A stretch of 64,000 bases of DNA from Marixanthomonas sp. SCSIO 43207 (GTDB lineage Bacteria; Bacteroidota; Bacteroidia; Flavobacteriales; Flavobacteriaceae). Positions 8,433-17,330 of the stretch are shown here, piece after piece. The stretch spans positions 248,001 to 312,000 of the forward strand of contig NZ_CP063203.1 in the NCBI RefSeq assembly GCF_019904255.1, given 5' to 3'. Positions within the stretch are counted from its first letter, which is position 1; each line of letters starts with the position of its first letter. The position numbers and the translations under genes were made by a program. The notes below the pieces were generated by a model, which was not told the DNA's origin, did not search any database, and was given only the letters and a program-made list of their open reading frames with translations.

Positions 8433-9521
8433 ATGAATAAGAAACGAAAATTACGCATAAACGGTCATTCACACTTACTTCCATATCCTGAAGAAATACC
8501 AAAGTTTATGAAAGACAAAGGTATTTTTTGGGTTGATAAAGACCGAAAGTTTATGCTTCAGAAAGATTGGAGCCGCCCAGTAACTGATTCTAGTTTCTTT
8601 TTAAACGAAAAACTGGAATGGATGGAACGTTACAAGATTGATCATGCTGTTGTATTAAATCTTTCTCAATTATACGGAAACGGTCTGCGTGTTGAAGAAA
8701 TGAAACAAGCCCTTCGGTTTCAAAATGATTTTAATGCAAAAGTGCAACACGATAACCCATCAAAGTTTACGTGTGGTTTTGTCGTGCATCCGGGATTTGT
8801 AAGAGGAGCTCTTTGGGAAATAGAACGCTGTGTTGAAGAGTTAGGATTACAACTTTTATGTTTACCTACTCACTACATGGATACCATAGGGACCTGGCGT
8901 TGTATTTTTGATGAAGAAAACGAACCTATTTTTGAATTGGCAAGCAAATACAACCTAGCAGTTGAAATTCATCCTTATGATGGTGAAAAATTTATCAAAC
9001 TAGAAAACACGGCTTGGCGATTTCACCTTATCTGGATGCTGGCACAATGTGCTGATGCATATCATTTTTTAACCTTAAATGGTTATGCAGATAAATATCC
9101 AAACATGCGTACATGTTTTGCTCACGGTGGGCAATTGGCTCAAATAAATTTAGGGCGACGCATACAAGGTTTTGATGGGCGCCCAGACTTGTTTGAAGGA
9201 AAAGTACACCCTAGAAAAGCCGTTGGACATAAAAATATCTTTTTTGACACCTTGGTACACGATACCGGCTCTTTAAAGTTATTAGTTGAAAACCAAAATC
9301 CTAAACAAGTATTGATGGGGCTTGATGACCCGTATCCTCTAGGTGAAATGGAAAGTGCCGTACAATCTTCCTATCCAGGTAAAATTTTAGATCTGGCAAA
9401 AGAACGTAACATTTTAACCCAAGATGAATGTGATGCCATTTGGGAAGATAATGTAATACAATGGCTGTGCGGCGATGATGAAACAGCAAAAGAAAAATTA
9501 GTAAACAGAATATTAAGCTAA
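8433..9521 (+). CDS. 2-amino-3-carboxymuconate-6-semialdehyde decarboxylase (ACMSD), amidohydrolase family
   Basis: Zn-dependent non-oxidative decarboxylase turning ACMS into 2-aminomuconate semialdehyde, which diverts the kynurenine pathway away from quinolinate and NAD. The 362 residues show the metal-binding pattern: HxH as H12-S-H14, a histidine in VEIHPYDGEKF, another in CFAHGGQL, and an aspartate in MGLDDPYPLGE. ACMSD is usually about 335 aa; the extra length is in the N-terminal and tail parts. Context with kynU, kmo, ALDH and RidA supports the name. The stop overlaps the next start by one base (TAATG), so the two genes are translationally coupled. Confidence 0.88.
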   Translation: MNKKRKLRINGHSHLLPYPEEIPKFMKDKGIFWVDKDRKFMLQKDWSRPVTDSSFFLNEKLEWMERYKIDHAVVLNLSQLYGNGLRVEEMKQALRFQNDFNAKVQHDNPSKFTCGFVVHPGFVRGALWEIERCVEELGLQLLCLPTHYMDTIGTWRCIFDEENEPIFELASKYNLAVEIHPYDGEKFIKLENTAWRFHLIWMLAQCADAYHFLTLNGYADKYPNMRTCFAHGGQLAQINLGRRIQGFDGRPDLFEGKVHPRKAVGHKNIFFDTLVHDTGSLKLLVENQNPKQVLMGLDDPYPLGEMESAVQSSYPGKILDLAKERNILTQDECDAIWEDNVIQWLCGDDETAKEKLVNRILS

Positions 9522-10162
9522 TGGACTTTCTTCCAGAAAAAATAAACACCTACGCAGAAAATCATTCACAACCTGAACCCGAACTTTTACAAAAATTAAA
9601 TAGGGAAACGTGGCAAAAAGTATTGGCTCCGCGAATGTTAAGTGGTCATTTACAAGGACGTGTATTAAGCATGCTATCTAAGCTAATTAATCCTAAATAC
9701 ATTTTAGAGATAGGAACCTACACAGGATACTCTGCTTTATGTTTAGCCGAAGGAATGCAGAAAGAAGGAGAATTGCACACTATTGATATTAATGAAGAAC
9801 TACACGATTTTCAGCGTAACTATTTTGATGCTTCCGGTTTTGGAGAGCAGATAATTCAACACACCGGAAATGCGTTGGAACTAATCCCTAAGCTTTCAAA
9901 AACGTTTGATCTGGTCTTTATAGATGCCGATAAAAGTAATTACCCAAAATACCTTGATATCATCCTTCCGAAGTTGAAAAGCGGATCTGTTATTTTAAGT
10001 GATAATGTTTTGTGGAGTGGTAAAGTTGTTGAACCTTTAAAAAAGAATGATGAAGACACAAAAGCACTTTTAAATTACAATAAGGTATTAAATGAGCATC
10101 CAAAACTAGAAACCGTCTTGCTTCCTATTAGGGACGGACTTACAGTTACTAGAGTTACATAA
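9521..10162 (+). CDS. Class I SAM-dependent O-methyltransferase (catechol OMT type)
   Basis: A 213-residue methyltransferase of the cation-dependent catechol/caffeoyl-CoA family (Methyltransf_3). The SAM-binding motif EIGTYTGYSALCLAEG lies at about residues 66-81, the metal-site motif FIDADKSNYPKYLD near 143, and the second metal region LSDNVLWSGKV near 165. The start overlaps the ACMSD stop by one base. Its position at the end of an aromatic catabolic run suggests a small catechol-like aromatic substrate, possibly a kynurenine-derived phenol such as 3-hydroxyanthranilate (inference only). A strong bidirectional terminator follows. Confidence 0.85.
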   Translation: MDFLPEKINTYAENHSQPEPELLQKLNRETWQKVLAPRMLSGHLQGRVLSMLSKLINPKYILEIGTYTGYSALCLAEGMQKEGELHTIDINEELHDFQRNYFDASGFGEQIIQHTGNALELIPKLSKTFDLVFIDADKSNYPKYLDIILPKLKSGSVILSDNVLWSGKVVEPLKKNDEDTKALLNYNKVLNEHPKLETVLLPIRDGLTVTRVT

Positions 10163-10196
10163 AAAAAGGGTTCAGAGTTGTTCTGAACCCTTTTTA
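10161..10196. terminator. Bidirectional intrinsic terminator
   Basis: A perfect 9-bp stem, GGGTTCAGA (10168-10176) with TCTGAACCC (10182-10190), has a 5-base loop. A run of A lies on the left and a run of T on the right. It separates the convergent O-methyltransferase and subtilase genes and can stop both. Confidence 0.9.
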
Positions 10197-10211
10197 TTTA
10201 AAATCTAATTC

Positions 10212-11726
10212 TTATTGTACAGCTTGTAAGGCATCTATATTTCCATATCCCTTTGTACTATCTTTATTGGGATAAAACTCAGAACTTTGTCGCATTTTAT
10301 TCAACACTTGATTTCTGCTCCAACTTGGATGTCTTGCCCAAACTAAAGCTGCGATTCCGGCTGTGGTTGCAGTAGCAACAGACGATCCTCCTACATAAGC
10401 GGTATCGCCATTGTAAAACCCTAGAACAGTTCCGGTGCGGTTTACATCATTTGCACGTTGCATTACAATTGTAAACTCTATTTCATTACCATCGTGACAA
10501 GTAGCACATTGCTCATACGTTCCATCGTCTGTTATACCGGTTACAGCGACTGTTTCACTCATACTAGCAGGAAAAATAACTGGATACCAATTTGTAAAAT
10601 CTAAAGAAGTACCTCCTGCTGCAAAAATTAATTTCCCTTTGCTATGTGCATATCGAACAGCATCTTTAATATTTTCAATAGACCAAGGGTATCCTATAGA
10701 CATTGAAATGATTTTAACATCATTTCTATCTGCCAATTGTCTCAAGGCATCTTTTACACCTTTGCGTTCGTGGTAGTCGTTTAATACCACATCTTCAGTA
10801 GCTCTGTAGGCTATTAAATTTGAATTATACGCTACCCCAACCGGTAAGTTATCGTTATTTCTTGGCGAAGCAATTGTTGCTCCCATACTCGTACCATGAC
10901 CACATTTATCGTGGGGACCATCATAATTTGAACTCCACCACCATGAAGAATCGATAAATGTACCATACTTTTGAATTGTTCTTCCTGAGCTGTAGCCATC
11001 ATTAAAATTTGAACCCAATAAGGATTGACTTTGAGATACTCCGGTATCAATTAAACCAACTGTAACATTGGCTCCGGTACTGTAACTCCATGCTTGTTCA
11101 ATATTATGTTCATCATACGTCCAGCTCACTAACGATCCCGGTGCAATGGTACGGTAATCATTACTATTTAATGATTGACCATCTTTATTGCAGCCTTTTG
11201 ACGATCTAGTTTGCGGGTATTGTTCGCTATAAAAAAAAGAATACGCATTTGGCTCCATATACCGTATATCATCTCTTTTTCTTAAAGCTGAAATGGTAGT
11301 TATAGAGTTTACCTGAACGTCAATAACATTTAACACGTCATCGTCTTCAAAAAGGGTTTCTTTTCGAGTTCCTTCTTCGATTGACATAATTTCCGAAACA
11401 ATTGAGTTTTTTGAGTTGGTAAGTCTAGCATTTTTTTGAGTACTGAAACTTTCGCCTTGGTTTCCGTATCCAATGGTTAAAACGTCGCCTCCGTGTACTG
11501 TTGCGCTCCACAATACTTGATCTGTTGTATTTTTCCAACTAAAATCACCTGTACGGCGCAACTCTTCATCAATAATAGCATTGATTTGGGGGATGGTTAA
11601 TAATTCTTGGGAAATTTCAGAAGACAAATTGGTTTCTTGAGTTTCTTCTGAAAGGGGATTGTCTTTGGTACAGCTTGTAATAACTATAGTAAACACAGCA
11701 AGTACCGCGAGTTGTAATTTTCTCAT
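10212..11726 (-). CDS. S8 (subtilisin-family) serine peptidase, lipoprotein
   Basis: Exported subtilase of 504 residues. The signal peptide ends in a lipobox (IVITSC, C19), so it should be a lipoprotein facing the periplasm or the cell surface. The catalytic triad is complete: D227 in GLIDTGVSQ, H277 in CGHGTSMGA, and S449 in GGSSVATATTAG (the normal GTSMA is here GSSVA). Residues about 40-170 would be the inhibitor-like propeptide. No T9SS C-terminal domain is present; it ends right after the peptidase domain. A cysteine-rich insertion (CATCHDGN, about 407-414) before the catalytic serine is unusual. Target proteins are unknown. Confidence 0.93.
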   Translation of the reverse strand: MRKLQLAVLAVFTIVITSCTKDNPLSEETQETNLSSEISQELLTIPQINAIIDEELRRTGDFSWKNTTDQVLWSATVHGGDVLTIGYGNQGESFSTQKNARLTNSKNSIVSEIMSIEEGTRKETLFEDDDVLNVIDVQVNSITTISALRKRDDIRYMEPNAYSFFYSEQYPQTRSSKGCNKDGQSLNSNDYRTIAPGSLVSWTYDEHNIEQAWSYSTGANVTVGLIDTGVSQSQSLLGSNFNDGYSSGRTIQKYGTFIDSSWWWSSNYDGPHDKCGHGTSMGATIASPRNNDNLPVGVAYNSNLIAYRATEDVVLNDYHERKGVKDALRQLADRNDVKIISMSIGYPWSIENIKDAVRYAHSKGKLIFAAGGTSLDFTNWYPVIFPASMSETVAVTGITDDGTYEQCATCHDGNEIEFTIVMQRANDVNRTGTVLGFYNGDTAYVGGSSVATATTAGIAALVWARHPSWSRNQVLNKMRQSSEFYPNKDSTKGYGNIDALQAVQ

Positions 11727-11791
11727 AGGTTTGATGATTTGGTTAATAAAACATCAAGATACAAAAAAATAATATGTAGAAAATCAAGCTT

Positions 11792-12370
11792 TTAGGTTAA
11801 ATCACTAACACTTAACTTGTCATGCTTCAAGGCTAGTTTACATAATTTATAAAATAGGAAAGCAAAAACAGTACCTACCAAGGCTCCTACAAAAATATCG
11901 CTAGGGTAATGTACTCCTACATAAATTCTACTTGTAACAAATATGAGTGGCCATAAAAAGAAAAGATAAACCCATTTGGTTTTTTCTCTTAACACCAATA
12001 CCATAAAGGTTGTTATTGAAAAACTTGATGATGCGTGACCAGAGAAAAAACTATAGTTTGATGGTTTTTGTAAAATGCGAATTATTTCGGAAAGAGATTC
12101 TACGTTATTGGGGCGCAGTCTTTCAAAATAGTTTTTAACTTCTCCTGTAACAAAAATAGTAATCCCAAAAGTTAGCAATAGAAAAAAAAAGATGGCTCCT
12201 CCTCTTTTCCATTTGAAATAGTAAAAAATTAAAAAAGTAAAAAGTAAAAAAAGTGGCGTCCAGGTTTCTATTTGTGTGACGGTGATCCAGAAATCATCAA
12301 ATTGTTTAATTCCTAAAGAATTGAGAAAAACAAATAATTCTCTATCCCATTCTTTCAGTATTTCAAACAT
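11792..12370 (-). CDS. PAP2-family membrane phosphatase
   Basis: A 192-residue membrane protein with about five hydrophobic segments and the three phosphatase motifs of the PAP2 family: KNYFERLRPNN (KxxxxxxRP), FFSGHASSS (SGH) and SRIYVGVHYPSD (SRxxxxxHxxxD). Members dephosphorylate phosphatidic acid, phosphatidylglycerophosphate or undecaprenyl pyrophosphate; which one applies here cannot be told. The start ATG at 12370 shares its first base with the stop of the upstream tatA-like gene, so the pair is translationally coupled. Confidence 0.92.
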   Translation of the reverse strand: MFEILKEWDRELFVFLNSLGIKQFDDFWITVTQIETWTPLFLLFTFLIFYYFKWKRGGAIFFFLLLTFGITIFVTGEVKNYFERLRPNNVESLSEIIRILQKPSNYSFFSGHASSSFSITTFMVLVLREKTKWVYLFFLWPLIFVTSRIYVGVHYPSDIFVGALVGTVFAFLFYKLCKLALKHDKLSVSDLT

Positions 12371-12657
12371 TAACGTCTGCGTTTAATGGGACCGGTTACT
12401 TCTTCTACATCTTCTTTTACTTTGTCAATTTCTTCACGGACATCTTTAGTGATATCCACATCAATGCCTTGCTTTTCGGCGCTTTTAGTTATTTCAGACT
12501 TGATATCGTTTGTTGCGTCTTTAAGTTGGCGCATACCTTTTCCAAGTCCACGGGCTATTTCGGGTACTTTATCTGCCCCAAAAACCAGTAGAATAATAAA
12601 TAGTATGAAGGCTATTTCAGTACCACTTATAAATAAATATATTGTTTGTAGAAACAT
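12370..12657 (-). CDS. Sec-independent (twin-arginine) translocase subunit TatA/TatE family
   Basis: A 95-residue protein with the TatA/TatB architecture: a short N-terminal transmembrane helix (about 6-22), the hinge FGADKVPEIARGLGKGMRQL with an amphipathic helix, then a charged tail ending KRRR. In Bacteroidota such proteins are annotated TatA/E. The paired TatC gene is not in this window, and without TatC one cannot tell TatA from TatB by context. It overlaps the PAP2 phosphatase start by one base. A TATATTTG box lies only four bases before the ATG, so a very short or absent leader is expected. Confidence 0.88.
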   Translation of the reverse strand: MFLQTIYLFISGTEIAFILFIILLVFGADKVPEIARGLGKGMRQLKDATNDIKSEITKSAEKQGIDVDITKDVREEIDKVKEDVEEVTGPIKRRR

Positions 12658-12661
12658 ACTA

Positions 12662-12669
12662 CAAATATA
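12662..12669 (-). promoter_or_regulatory. -7 promoter box of tatA-PAP2
   Basis: On the minus strand this reads TATATTTG, an exact TAnnTTTG match directly before the tatA ATG at 12657. The closeness predicts a leaderless or nearly leaderless transcript. No clear -33 box was seen. Confidence 0.45.
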
Positions 12670-12691
12670 AAGAAGATATTGCTGTTATATT

Positions 12692-12722
12692 AAAAAGCCT
12701 CGTTAAAGTAACGAGGCTTTTT
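12692..12722 (-). terminator. Intrinsic terminator after the M1 peptidase gene
   Basis: The 8-bp stem GCCTCGTT (12697-12704) with AACGAGGC (12710-12717) has a 5-base loop. A-runs and T-runs on both sides extend the stem and provide the U-tract. It follows the stop of the minus-strand M1 peptidase. Confidence 0.88.
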
Positions 12723-12737
12723 AAAAAATTTGTTTTT

Positions 12738-15047
12738 TTAGTCTTGTTCAGTCTTTTGTTTGAACTTATCAAACTCGCCTAACTTTTTACGTTTTGGCCA
12801 ACTGTTATTTTCTGTATCTATATCTGCTGTTTCTTCATCTGGATCTACCATAATTTTGGTTATCTCTTTGTCTGAAGCTATTACCTTTCCTACTTCTTTG
12901 TCATTTTTTCTCCAAATTTGAGCAGGGTATTTAACACGCTCGGTACTACCGTCGCTATAAGTAAACTCTGCAATAATAGGCATTGGGATACCTCCTGGTT
13001 TTTCAAAAGTTATTTCGTAAAAGTAGTTAGGCTTTTTAAGGTTAGCTCTTTCTTCAGCAGAAAGATTATCCATTATGTATTCTTGAAGTGTTGAAACATC
13101 GTCAAGTGATGCGTTTTTCATACTTTCTTCATAGTCTTCACTTCCTTCTTCTACCATATAAACTAATGGTGGAAGATCACTTTCTGTCATACCACGTGCT
13201 TCCATCATTTCACGCACTTGTGAATTCATTTTTGAAGTTACATAAAAACGTTTTACTTCTTTAACACCTATATCTGTATATTCTGTACTGTAAAACCAAG
13301 CTCTCCAAAACCAATCAAGGTCTACTGCAGATGCATCTTCCATAGTTCTGAAAAAGTCTTCAGGAGTTGGGTGTTTAAACATCCAACGGTTTGCGTATAC
13401 TTTGAATGCATAGTCAAACAACTCTCTACCCATAATAGTTTCGCGAAGAATGTTTAAACCGGTTGCTGGTTTTGCATATGCATTAGCACCAAAACTGTAG
13501 GTATTTAACCCTTTGGTCATAATAGGTGCAATGTAATCTTGATCGCCTGCCATGTAGTTTACAATGTTTTTAGCAGGTCCTCTTCGTGAAGGATATTTTT
13601 TATTTGGTGCAATTGCATCTGGATACCACTCACCAAAATCTTGTTCGGCAACGTATTGTACAAAAGTGTTAAGTCCTTCGTCCATCCACGTCCATTGACG
13701 CTCATCACTGTTTACAATCATTGGGAAGTAGTTATGACCTACCTCGTGAATAATTACTGAAATCATTCCATACTTGGTACGCTCACTGTAATTTCCATTT
13801 TCATCTGGACGTCCATAATTCCAGCATATCATTGGGTATTCCATCCCTTGATTTTTGGCATGTACTGAAATTGCTTTTGGGTATGGATAATCAAAAGTCA
13901 TTCTAGAGTAAGACTTTAATGTACTTGCAACAGCTTTTGTAGAAAATTCTTCCCAAAGTGGGTTACCTTCTGGCGGATACATAGATACAGCCATTACATC
14001 TTTACCGTTGTTTTGCTTTACTGCCATCATATCCCAGATATAACGTCTAGAGGTAGCAAAAGCGTAATCACGTACATTTTCTGCTTTAAACTTCCACGTT
14101 TTTGTGTTTTTTGAGAATCCTTTTGAAGCCTTCTCTGCTTCCTCTTGTGTTACGATCAAGACCGGTTTATCATATGATTTTTTTGCTTTTTCATAACGGT
14201 TCATCATTGTTTTTGAAAAAACATCTTTTCTGTTTTGAAGTGTTCCGGTAGCATCTAGAACGTGATCTGCAGGAACAGTAATACTTACTTCAAAATCACC
14301 AAATGGCAATGCAAATTCATCACGCCCCCAGAATTGGCTATTTTGCCATCCTTCTACATCATTATAAACTGCCATTCTTGGGTAAAATTGAGCTATTACA
14401 TATCCTTTGTTACCATCATTAAATACTTCATACCCACTACGTGCTCTATCAATAGTATGATCTGGAATGTTGTACCACCACTTTATTGAAAAAGTAAATT
14501 CTTCACCTGGTTCAAGATTTTTTGGCATTTCAACTCGCATCATCGTTCTGTTAATAGTATGCGGAAGATTTCTACCTTTTTCGTCTTTAACGGCTTCTAT
14601 TTTAAATCCTCCATCAAATCCAGCTCCCATATGTTTTTGCACAAAAGACCCGGCCATATCTGCAGGAGCAGCTCCACTTGGCTCAATAAGTGGCGACTTT
14701 GAATCTTTAGCACGCACATTTTGATCCAACTGAACCCATAGATATTCTAATTCGTCCGGAGAATTATTGGTGTAGGTAATTGTTTCATTTCCTGAAATAC
14801 GTTGCGTTTCATCATCTAAAACAATATCCATCACATAATCAGCTTGTTGCTGATAATATCTTGGTCCTGGCGCTCCACTCGCACTTCGGTATTGGTTGGG
14901 AGTTGAAAACTCTTCATAAAGCTGCTTAAAGCGATTGTTATTTGTGTGACCCGGTTTGCGTTCTTCACTGGTTGAATCATCTTGACCGTAGCTTATTCCT
15001 GCTGAGAGAAACAAGAGGACCAAGGAAGCGTATTTTACTAATTTCAT
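12738..15047 (-). CDS. M1-family zinc metallopeptidase (aminopeptidase-like), exported
   Basis: A 769-residue exported peptidase with an N-terminal signal peptide (about 1-21). The zinc site is HEVGH at 434-438 with the third ligand E457 in WMDEG, exactly the HExxH-18-E spacing of clan MA(E) gluzincins. GMEYP at 401-405 takes the place of the M1 GAMEN exopeptidase motif. It lacks a T9SS tail and has a beta-rich C-terminal region (about 620-730). It is probably a periplasmic or outer-membrane-associated aminopeptidase involved in peptide use. It is monocistronic, with its own terminator. Confidence 0.92.
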   Translation of the reverse strand: MKLVKYASLVLLFLSAGISYGQDDSTSEERKPGHTNNNRFKQLYEEFSTPNQYRSASGAPGPRYYQQQADYVMDIVLDDETQRISGNETITYTNNSPDELEYLWVQLDQNVRAKDSKSPLIEPSGAAPADMAGSFVQKHMGAGFDGGFKIEAVKDEKGRNLPHTINRTMMRVEMPKNLEPGEEFTFSIKWWYNIPDHTIDRARSGYEVFNDGNKGYVIAQFYPRMAVYNDVEGWQNSQFWGRDEFALPFGDFEVSITVPADHVLDATGTLQNRKDVFSKTMMNRYEKAKKSYDKPVLIVTQEEAEKASKGFSKNTKTWKFKAENVRDYAFATSRRYIWDMMAVKQNNGKDVMAVSMYPPEGNPLWEEFSTKAVASTLKSYSRMTFDYPYPKAISVHAKNQGMEYPMICWNYGRPDENGNYSERTKYGMISVIIHEVGHNYFPMIVNSDERQWTWMDEGLNTFVQYVAEQDFGEWYPDAIAPNKKYPSRRGPAKNIVNYMAGDQDYIAPIMTKGLNTYSFGANAYAKPATGLNILRETIMGRELFDYAFKVYANRWMFKHPTPEDFFRTMEDASAVDLDWFWRAWFYSTEYTDIGVKEVKRFYVTSKMNSQVREMMEARGMTESDLPPLVYMVEEGSEDYEESMKNASLDDVSTLQEYIMDNLSAEERANLKKPNYFYEITFEKPGGIPMPIIAEFTYSDGSTERVKYPAQIWRKNDKEVGKVIASDKEITKIMVDPDEETADIDTENNSWPKRKKLGEFDKFKQKTEQD

Positions 15048-15111
15048 AATAAAGATTTCTGGTTTTAAAAAGATTCTAAATTTAGTTTTCTTATGCTGAA
15101 TGAATATTTAT

Positions 15112-15618
15112 TTAATCGAAGTTTAACATATCTTTAGGATTATCTTTATCCAAAATGAGACTTCTTCTTAAATTAGGTGTTTTAATATGTATAATATTTT
15201 GTTGTTCTTCAAATAAATCCATCAATATTTCGTCTTTAACTTCAATTGACTTTAATTTTTTGACTCCGGTAATCTCAATGTATGCATTTACAACATCAAT
15301 ATCATAATCTCTACCCAAGTAATTTAACTTGGCAGGTTTTCCATTAATGTTTATTTGTAACTTTTGAAGAATGTATTTTTTAAGAAATGCAGCATCACGT
15401 TTTGTCTCTTTTGTGGTAGCTATAGAGATAGAAGAGTCATATCTTTTTTGAAGCACGTCTTCTATATCATCAATAAAGATTTTTGTTATTATTTGTAAGG
15501 ATTGTTTTTGCGGAACATATTCAATATTTGTGGTACTCACATAGAATTTATGATCAGCAGAAGACGCTGTCATTAAAGGGAGTACAACAATAAGAAGTGC
15601 AATTTTTAAAAACTTCAT
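15112..15618 (-). CDS. DUF6702-family exported protein
   Basis: A 168-residue protein with a signal peptide (about 1-21, MKFLKIALLIVVLPLMTASS). The start of the mature part, HKFYVSTTNIEYVPQKQSLQ followed by IITKIFIDDIE, is the pattern of the Bacteroidota DUF6702 family, commonly found beside M1 peptidase genes. The biochemical function is unknown. It lies 64 bases upstream of the M1 peptidase on the same strand, which agrees with that usual pairing and suggests a joint role in the envelope. Confidence 0.8.
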   Translation of the reverse strand: MKFLKIALLIVVLPLMTASSADHKFYVSTTNIEYVPQKQSLQIITKIFIDDIEDVLQKRYDSSISIATTKETKRDAAFLKKYILQKLQININGKPAKLNYLGRDYDIDVVNAYIEITGVKKLKSIEVKDEILMDLFEEQQNIIHIKTPNLRRSLILDKDNPKDMLNFD

Positions 15619-15668
15619 ATATACAATTGTTTTGATAGGACGTAAATTGACTGAATATGTTACACAAA

Positions 15669-16454
15669 TTATTCCTTTTTTTCAAATTCGGTTATTTGTA
15701 ACCGTTTTGCATATTCGGGACCCTTTTCATCAAAAACTGCAAGTACTTTTACATAGTTTTTACTTTCAAAAAAAGATTGAATAGAGCTAGTCTCTGTACA
15801 AAACAACAGAAAATCATACAGTCGCTCTTCGGGAATTTGATAAGCATCAACAAAAAAAGACACGGAGTAATAATTGATTATACTTGCAATTGTATTATTT
15901 TCGGCTTCCCATTTTCTTTGTGTTTTTAATTTTTTATAATACCCACTTATGTATTTATAGAGTCCTTCTACATCGAGCGAAAGTGGTGTAATCACTTGTC
16001 CTACCAATTTGGGGATTTTTTCTTCTTGTTCTCCTTTAAAACCCGGTATTCCAACATCGTCAAAATCTATTTGTTTTTCAGTTTTGATAGTTTTTAAATC
16101 GGTTTCAAGATTTCCGGTTAAATTAGGGCCTAAGTAAACCTCATCAAGTTCATTGACTAACGTTTCTAATGCAAGAATCAAAATTCCTTTTTCTACTATT
16201 TCAGAAGAAATGGTAATCTTTTTTGGAATATAATGCACCGAAGAAAAAAGTAACGTATCCTGTTCTTTAACAGCAATAGAAAAATTACCGTGCACACCGC
16301 TCACTGTATTGATGCGCGAGGACAAATTCATTATGTGAATACCTTCTACCTCAGCCTTGTTTGTAATAGTTCCTTGTATTTGGGTGCGCTGTGAAAGTGC
16401 TTCACCAAAGGTTATTATCGCTAAAAATAAAAGAAGTATTTTATTTGTTTTCAC
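15669..16454 (-). CDS. Exported carboxypeptidase-regulatory-like domain protein
   Basis: I use the GTG at 16454 (261 aa) because it places a proper signal peptide, KTNKILLLFLAIITFGEALS, directly at the N-terminus. An ATG at 16496 would add 14 polar residues and a 56-base overlap. With the GTG the overlap with the upstream gene is 14 bases. After the signal peptide comes a CarboxypepD_reg-like beta-sandwich (about 23-105: QIQGTITNKAEVEGIHIMNL), then an alpha-rich region without a known name. It is a degenerate paralogue of the gene upstream (same layout, LPxxNxVxEL-type segment NELDEVYLG). Role unknown. Confidence 0.75.
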   Translation of the reverse strand: MKTNKILLLFLAIITFGEALSQRTQIQGTITNKAEVEGIHIMNLSSRINTVSGVHGNFSIAVKEQDTLLFSSVHYIPKKITISSEIVEKGILILALETLVNELDEVYLGPNLTGNLETDLKTIKTEKQIDFDDVGIPGFKGEQEEKIPKLVGQVITPLSLDVEGLYKYISGYYKKLKTQRKWEAENNTIASIINYYSVSFFVDAYQIPEERLYDFLLFCTETSSIQSFFESKNYVKVLAVFDEKGPEYAKRLQITEFEKKE

Positions 16455-17250
16455 GCTGTTCTTTATACAATTGACTTTGTCTAAACATATACTCAAGCAG
16501 CTTTAATTCATTTTGAGATTGTAACAAATCAGTTGTCAAACCGCTGTCTTCAACAAAATGTAAAAAATCATCTGCTTTGTTTTCTGAAATATTAAATGTC
16601 TCAAATATATAGGCATTACTGAATCGTTGTCTAAGGGCTGTGGATAGCTGTATCGAGTTTTTTACATAAGCTTCAGTAGTTTGCTTTTCTTTCCCTTTAA
16701 AAATGAGCTTAAGGATGTTTTTAATATTTAAGCCATTTTTCATTCCTTCACTATTGATTGCTTGTTCTGCAGCATTACCATCTACTTTTGTAAGTGCATC
16801 TGCTGAAAAATTATATTTAAAGTTTAACGCTTCGTATGACAAATCCATTGTTGGATTTATGGTATACGTTTTCACTCTATTCACATCTGCTACAATATTT
16901 CCTGAAAGATCATACGGTCTTACAATCACCTCTTCTAGTTGGTTTACTGCAGGATTAAGATAAATATTCATTGTTTCACTTTCAATAACTCCTTTATCTA
17001 CAATAATGGTAAAACTTTGAAATTGTAATGCGGTAACCAAAACTCGGTCGTTAATTCCTACTTGCAATTGAAACTCCCCTTCTTTATCTGTGACCGTTCC
17101 TTTTTGTGTGGTAGAATTATAAATATTTATTCCTTCAATATCATCTCCTTTTGGTGCAGACACCACACCCGTAACAAGCGTTCGTTCAATATCTTGCGCC
17201 AGTAAAGTGAACGGAAGTAATACTAGTAATAGGGCGATATAACGTCTCAT
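16441..17250 (-). CDS. Exported carboxypeptidase-regulatory-like domain protein (paralogue of next gene)
   Basis: A 269-residue protein with signal peptide MRRYIALLLVLLPFTLLAQ, followed by a CarboxypepD_reg-like domain (TGVVSAPKGDDIEGINIYNS, then KGTVTDKEGEFQLQV), as at the N-terminus of SusC-type receptors but without plug or barrel. The rest is helical and ends close to FRQSQLYKEQRENK. Together with the downstream gene it forms a tandem pair of the same design. Such pairs are common in Bacteroidota and uncharacterised. The 14-base stop/start overlap argues for coupled translation. Confidence 0.78.
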   Translation of the reverse strand: MRRYIALLLVLLPFTLLAQDIERTLVTGVVSAPKGDDIEGINIYNSTTQKGTVTDKEGEFQLQVGINDRVLVTALQFQSFTIIVDKGVIESETMNIYLNPAVNQLEEVIVRPYDLSGNIVADVNRVKTYTINPTMDLSYEALNFKYNFSADALTKVDGNAAEQAINSEGMKNGLNIKNILKLIFKGKEKQTTEAYVKNSIQLSTALRQRFSNAYIFETFNISENKADDFLHFVEDSGLTTDLLQSQNELKLLEYMFRQSQLYKEQRENK

Positions 17251-17330
17251 GGTTAGTTAAATTACAATATAAAGACGCAATCGTTTAAGTAACGTTTGTT
17301 AAATTTATCCTATATTTTTAATATTGAAAT

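Noticed and set aside
12386-12670. Plus-strand open frame of 94 codons opposite tatA
   Set aside because: It is a serine-rich shadow of the conserved TatA-like gene on the minus strand, with no promoter or motif.
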